This document shows positions 25,928-29,507 of a stretch of 29,507 nucleotides of DNA, one piece after another; position 1 is the first letter of the stretch; each line of letters starts with the position of its first letter. Both the position numbers and the translations under genes were made by a program. The notes below the pieces were generated by a model that was given only the letters and a program-made list of their open reading frames with translations, was not told the DNA's origin and made no database searches. The stretch comes from Porticoccaceae bacterium (GTDB taxonomy: Bacteria > Pseudomonadota > Gammaproteobacteria > Pseudomonadales > Porticoccaceae): contig DNBN01000202.1 in assembly GCA_003491845.1 (NCBI GenBank), forward strand, positions 3,610 through 33,116, given 5' to 3'.

Positions 25928-27277
25928 TTAGAGTTTTTGCTGATTAATGTCAGTTACCTTCATGATAATTTCCCCATCTGAAAGTTGGCTTCTGAGTCGC
26001 TCACCCTTTGATAATTCAGTAACACTTTTAATCACTGAGTCATGCTCGTTTCGAATAACAGAATAGCCTCTTTCGAGTGTTTTCAAGGGACTTACTGTAT
26101 CAAGAAGATGCAGAGTTTGTTGTGTTTTAGAATACGCATCTTGAAGTCGTCGCTGACTAGTTCTAATCATTTCGCGGATACTTTTGGCGACCATCGCACC
26201 TGCATTCAGAATCAGTGTCTCAGGGCTCAGACGCGCTAGCCGTTGATTCACGCTTTGCAATTTACCTCGATGTTGCTGTAATTTACTTGCCATCGCTCGC
26301 CCCAGTCTTATCTCTATGTGATCAAGATGTTGGGCTTGTTGCTGCAGTTTTCGACCAGGGTGCTGTAGGCGTTTTTGAAGATGCTCTGTACGTTGTTCTA
26401 AGTGATGCACTCTTCGCTTAATAGTTTGTTTGAGACGATCTTCAAAACCGATTAATTGATGACTAATATCTTGACTATCTGGACTTGTTAATTCAGCTGC
26501 TGCAGAGGGTGTTGGTGCTCTTAAATCTGCGACGAAATCGGCAATAGTAAAATCGATTTCATGTCCCACTGCACTAACAATTGGGATGTTACTTTCAAAA
26601 ATAGCACGCGCTACGATTTCTTCATTAAAGGGCCATAAATCCTCAAGTGATCCACCACCACGGCCAACAATCAATACGTCACACTGTCCATGATCATTAG
26701 CATTTTTAATAGCTTGAGTAATTTGTGATGCAGCCTGTTCACCTTGAACCGCGGCAGGAAAAAGACTGATCCGTATAGCAGGAAAACGACGTTTTAGTAC
26801 TGATAAAATATCTTTTACTGCCGCGCCTGTGGGGGACGTGACCATGCCAATGTGTTGGATCGACCTCGGTAAAGATTGTTTGTGTAACTGATCAAACAAG
26901 CCTTCTTCTGCTAAGATTTTTTTCAACGCATCAAATTGACGCTGCAGCGCACCAAAACCTGCTTGCTCCATATGTTCAATGATAAGTTGATACTCGCCAC
27001 GACCCTCGTATAGTCCGGCTTTGCAGCGAGCGACTACAGCAACGCCATTGCTAGGTGTAAAATTAATGCGCATATTGGCATTCTTGAACATAGCACAGCG
27101 AACCTGAGCGTTCTGATCCTTGAGCGTCAAATACCAATGGCCGGAACTGGGGCGAGCCAAGTTAGAAATTTCACCCTCGACCCAAAGCGTAGGTAAATTT
27201 GATTCGAGTAGTTGACGAACTGAACGATTTAATTCAGTGACGGATAAGATTCGGCGTTCAGGGATATCGATAGTCAT
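25928..27277 (-). CDS. xseA: Exodeoxyribonuclease VII large subunit
   Basis: The 449-residue large subunit of ExoVII, which with several XseB small subunits degrades single-stranded DNA from both ends. The N-terminal OB-fold (WVEGEISNLARPSSGHWYLTLKD, residues about 34-56 region) is diagnostic. The catalytic core contains IGMVTSPTGAAVKDIL, VLIVGRGGGSLEDLWPFNEE and PIVSAVGHEIDFTIADFVAD. A long Gln- and Arg-rich coiled-coil follows (about 270-400), then a GYSVIRNEHDSVIKSV end. It is divergent from guaB, matching the E. coli neighbourhood. xseB is not in the window. Confidence 0.97.
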   Translation of the reverse strand: MTIDIPERRILSVTELNRSVRQLLESNLPTLWVEGEISNLARPSSGHWYLTLKDQNAQVRCAMFKNANMRINFTPSNGVAVVARCKAGLYEGRGEYQLIIEHMEQAGFGALQRQFDALKKILAEEGLFDQLHKQSLPRSIQHIGMVTSPTGAAVKDILSVLKRRFPAIRISLFPAAVQGEQAASQITQAIKNANDHGQCDVLIVGRGGGSLEDLWPFNEEIVARAIFESNIPIVSAVGHEIDFTIADFVADLRAPTPSAAAELTSPDSQDISHQLIGFEDRLKQTIKRRVHHLEQRTEHLQKRLQHPGRKLQQQAQHLDHIEIRLGRAMASKLQQHRGKLQSVNQRLARLSPETLILNAGAMVAKSIREMIRTSQRRLQDAYSKTQQTLHLLDTVSPLKTLERGYSVIRNEHDSVIKSVTELSKGERLRSQLSDGEIIMKVTDINQQKL

Positions 27278-27419
27278 TTCACTATTGTAAATAAATCGTA
27301 GAATAAAGGTAACTAAAACTCCCGATATATGTTTTCACTATTAGCAAAACAAAAATAAAAATAACGTTAAATCAGTAATTTACGTGCTCAATATGGCATT
27401 CACATGTTGTAAATAATGG

Positions 27420-27448
27420 TTTACCTGAGTCTAGCTGTGGCTTATAAT
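27420..27448 (+). promoter_or_regulatory. guaB promoter with GC-rich discriminator
   Basis: A perfect -10 TATAAT (27443-27448) is preceded, 17 bases away, by TTTACC (27420-27425), 4 of 6 to the -35 consensus. The following bases AACGCGC form a GC-rich discriminator, a feature of promoters under stringent (ppGpp) control, as known for guaB in E. coli. The predicted leader is about 60 bases. Confidence 0.65.
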
Positions 27449-27481
27449 AACGCGCTTACTTTTTAAATCCTAATGTGTCCA

Positions 27482-27493
27482 CTCTAGCTAGAG
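27482..27493. promoter_or_regulatory. Perfect 12-bp palindrome in the guaB leader
   Basis: CTCTAGCTAGAG is self-complementary and lies downstream of the predicted start of transcription, 22 bases before the guaB ATG and just before its GAGG ribosome-binding site. It could be an operator or a small hairpin. It does not resemble the PurR operator. Confidence 0.35.
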
Positions 27494-27515
27494 CATACCG
27501 AGGTAAGCAGTCCCT

Positions 27516-28988
27516 ATGTTACGAATATCTCATGAAGCACTCACCTTTGACGATGTATTGCTGGTGCCTGGTTACTCAGATGTAACGGCAAAAGACGTTA
27601 CGACTCATACCCAGTTGACTCGTGGTATTACAATGAATATTCCGCTGATTTCAGCGGCCATGGATACAGTCACCGAAGCTCGTTTGGCTATTGCCATTGC
27701 TCAAGAGGGTGGCGTCGGTATTGTCCACAAAAGCATGACCATTGAAGAGCAAGCTAGACAGGTTTGGGCGGTGAAAAAGTATGAGAGCGGCGTTGTTAAA
27801 GACCCTTTCACTATCGACTCTAGCGCTACCCTGGAACAGTTACACGCGCTCACGGTTGCCAATAATATCTCTGGAGTACCTATTCTAGAAAACGGTAATT
27901 TGGTAGGCATTGTGACTCGCCGTGATGTGCGTTTTGCTACTGATATGAGTGCCTGTGTAACGTCCGTAATGACGCCTAAAAATCGGTTGGTAACGGTTAA
28001 AGAAGGTGCTGGCGCTGACGAAGTACGCGCTTTACTACATAAACATAGAATTGAAAAGGTTATGGTGATCAATGATGCCTTTGAGTTGAAGGGGTTGATT
28101 ACCGTCACCGATATTGATAAAGCTGAGCAATATCCCAATGCCTGCAAAGATGACCAAGGTCGACTTATTGTTGGCGCTTCTGTGAGTGTTGGAGAGGGTA
28201 CCGATGAGCGGATCGAAGCCTTGGTTAATGCCAACGTTGACGTATTGGTAGTAGACACTGCCCATGGACATTCGCTGAATGTGCTGAATCGCGTTAAATG
28301 GATTAAAAAGAATTTCCCTGAGGTACAGGTAATCGGCGGTAATGTAGCTACTGCTGCAGGTGCTAAAGCGCTTGCAGATGCCGGTGCAGATGCTGTTAAG
28401 GTAGGTATAGGTCCGGGCTCAATTTGTACCACACGAATCGTCACTGGTATTGGTGTTCCTCAGGTAACCGCTATTGCCAGTGCTGTGGAAGCGCTTAAAG
28501 GCACAGGCATACCGGTTATTGCTGATGGCGGTATTCGTTACTCCGGAGATATGGCCAAAGCAATTGTTGCTGGTGCTAGCTCGGTAATGATGGGCTCCAT
28601 GCTTGCTGGTACCGAGGAAGCACCCGGGGAAATTGAAATGTTCCAAGGGCGATCTTACAAAAATTATCGGGGGATGGGATCTCTTGGCGCGATGGCACAG
28701 TCCACCGGCTCCAGTGATCGCTATTTCCAGGAGGCTAGTGCCGTTGAAAAGTTAGTACCCGAAGGTATTGAGGGTAGGGTGCCGTACAAAGGACCTGTTG
28801 CCAATATTATTCATCAGATGATGGGTGGTTTACGCTCTGCTATGGGTTATACCGGTTGCAAGACTATCGAAAATATGCGCACCGAACCTGAATTTGTCAG
28901 AGTCACCTCTGCAGGTATGGGTGAGAGTCATGTGCACGATGTACAGATAACTAAAGAGGCGCCCAAATCCCCCGCCGGTGGCAGGTAG
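27516..28988 (+). CDS. guaB: Inosine-5'-monophosphate dehydrogenase
   Basis: A 490-residue enzyme oxidising IMP to XMP with NAD, the rate-limiting step to guanine nucleotides. The TIM barrel starts [15 protein letters not shown]; two CBS domains (about residues 95-205, which bind purine nucleotides and regulate the enzyme) interrupt it. The catalytic cysteine is C304 in GPGSICTTR, followed by the flap motif [18 protein letters not shown]. The ATG has GAGG about 12 bases upstream. guaA follows after a hairpin, as an operon with internal attenuation. Confidence 0.98.
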   Translation: MLRISHEALTFDDVLLVPGYSDVTAKDVTTHTQLTRGITMNIPLISAAMDTVTEARLAIAIAQEGGVGIVHKSMTIEEQARQVWAVKKYESGVVKDPFTIDSSATLEQLHALTVANNISGVPILENGNLVGIVTRRDVRFATDMSACVTSVMTPKNRLVTVKEGAGADEVRALLHKHRIEKVMVINDAFELKGLITVTDIDKAEQYPNACKDDQGRLIVGASVSVGEGTDERIEALVNANVDVLVVDTAHGHSLNVLNRVKWIKKNFPEVQVIGGNVATAAGAKALADAGADAVKVGIGPGSICTTRIVTGIGVPQVTAIASAVEALKGTGIPVIADGGIRYSGDMAKAIVAGASSVMMGSMLAGTEEAPGEIEMFQGRSYKNYRGMGSLGAMAQSTGSSDRYFQEASAVEKLVPEGIEGRVPYKGPVANIIHQMMGGLRSAMGYTGCKTIENMRTEPEFVRVTSAGMGESHVHDVQITKEAPKSPAGGR

Positions 28989-29020
28989 GATTCTTATTAA
29001 GGGCGTGATTTTTTAACAGG

Positions 29021-29048
29021 GGGCTGAGCGGTTGCGCTTAGCCCTTTT
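29021..29048 (+). terminator. Hairpin with U-run between guaB and guaA
   Basis: GGGCTGAGCG (29021-29030) pairs with CGCTTAGCCC (29035-29044), 10 bp with one G-U pair and a GTTG loop, followed directly by TTTT (29045-29048) and another TTT shortly after. It looks like an intrinsic terminator or attenuator. No clear promoter is seen between it and guaA, so partial read-through is likely. Confidence 0.72.
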
Positions 29049-29064
29049 ACTTTAAGGTTCACAA

Positions 29065-29507
29065 ATGACCGATTTACAGTCTCAAAAAATACTCATTTTA
29101 GATTTCGGCTCTCAGTACACTCAGCTCATTGCTCGGCGAGTGCGAGAGATTGGCGTGTTTTCTGAAATTAGAGCCTGGGATATCAGTGAACAGGAACTGC
29201 GAGACTTCGCCCCCAATGGCATTATTCTGTCCGGTGGCCCAGAGTCAGTTACCGATGGCGAGACTGCGCCTAGTGCACCAGATTGTGTTTTCACCATGGG
29301 TTTGCCAGTTTTAGGTATCTGTTATGGTATGCAAACAATGGCCAGTCAGCTGGGGGGTGAGGTAGCCACCTCGGATGTGCGTGAGTTTGGTTACGCTCAG
29401 GTAAAAGTGGAGAACGCAAACCGATTTCTCGATGATCTCAAGGACCATACGGGCACTGGTGGCGAATCTCTTTTGGATGTTTGGATGAGTCATGGTGACA
29501 AGGTGGT
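29065..29507 (+). CDS. guaA: GMP synthase (glutamine-hydrolysing), 5' part (cut by window end)
   Basis: The frame is open from ATG 29065 to the last base, 147 codons, so only the amidotransferase domain is visible. GuaA aminates XMP to GMP. The class I glutaminase nucleophile is C86 in [11 protein letters not shown], the same position as in E. coli. [30 protein letters not shown] and FGYAQVKV are family blocks, and VWMSHGDKV appears at the cut. The expected glutaminase His and Glu and the ATP-pyrophosphatase domain lie beyond the window. AAGG is 7 bases upstream of the ATG. Confidence 0.97.
   Translation, partial: MTDLQSQKILILDFGSQYTQLIARRVREIGVFSEIRAWDISEQELRDFAPNGIILSGGPESVTDGETAPSAPDCVFTMGLPVLGICYGMQTMASQLGGEVATSDVREFGYAQVKVENANRFLDDLKDHTGTGGESLLDVWMSHGDKV

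Noticed and set aside
27701..28444. Long open frame (247 codons) on the minus strand opposite guaB
   Set aside because: It lies wholly inside guaB, has Ser/Thr/Pro-rich shadow composition and no family resemblance; an antisense shadow.

Overview
The window is an almost gap-free stretch of a gammaproteobacterial chromosome. It has moderate, AT-leaning base composition and codon use that looks even by eye (not computed). The backbone matches the conserved order known from E. coli and relatives: suhB (divergent)-trmJ-iscRSUA-hscBA-fdx-iscX, then ndk-rlmN-pilW-ispG-hisS-yfgM-bamB-der, then xseA divergent from guaB-guaA. DUF3604, DUF3187 and PilW proteins, the M20 peptidase and the methionine gamma-lyase suggest an aerobic marine type such as Cellvibrionales/SAR92-like bacteria. 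That placement is inference. I see no rRNA, tRNA, CRISPR, transposase or phage gene, and no gene-free stretch longer than 300 bases.

Region 1 (1-4538, + strand) is an accessory cassette. It holds the 3' end of one DUF3604 gene, a complete tandem paralogue with an export signal and PHP-like metal-ligand motifs, a membrane-anchored parvulin-like protein, and a HupE/UreJ-like membrane protein with a signal peptide and an extracytoplasmic domain. Short gaps or overlaps suggest one transcript for an exported metallohydrolase plus its folding factor and a possible metal or assembly membrane partner.

Region 2 (4571-15415): suhB on the minus strand diverges from trmJ. The isc Fe-S assembly operon follows. 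Its promoter carries an almost perfect type 1 IscR operator. A lipoprotein alpha/beta hydrolase is inserted between fdx and iscX. An M20 peptidase and a DUF3187 outer-membrane protein follow. A 21-of-22-base direct repeat brackets the hscB-to-iscX segment.

Region 3 (15547-23846) is a housekeeping run: nucleotide balance (ndk), rRNA/tRNA methylation (rlmN), type IV pilus assembly (pilW), isoprenoid synthesis (ispG), histidyl-tRNA synthetase (hisS), periplasmic quality control and outer-membrane protein assembly (yfgM, bamB), and ribosome assembly (der). RodZ, often found between pilW and ispG, is absent. A hairpin terminator lies directly against the der start codon.

Region 4 (23949-29507): an Lrp/AsnC regulator diverges from a methionine gamma-lyase. 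xseA then diverges from guaB, which has a clear promoter. An attenuator-like hairpin separates guaB from guaA, which is cut by the window end.
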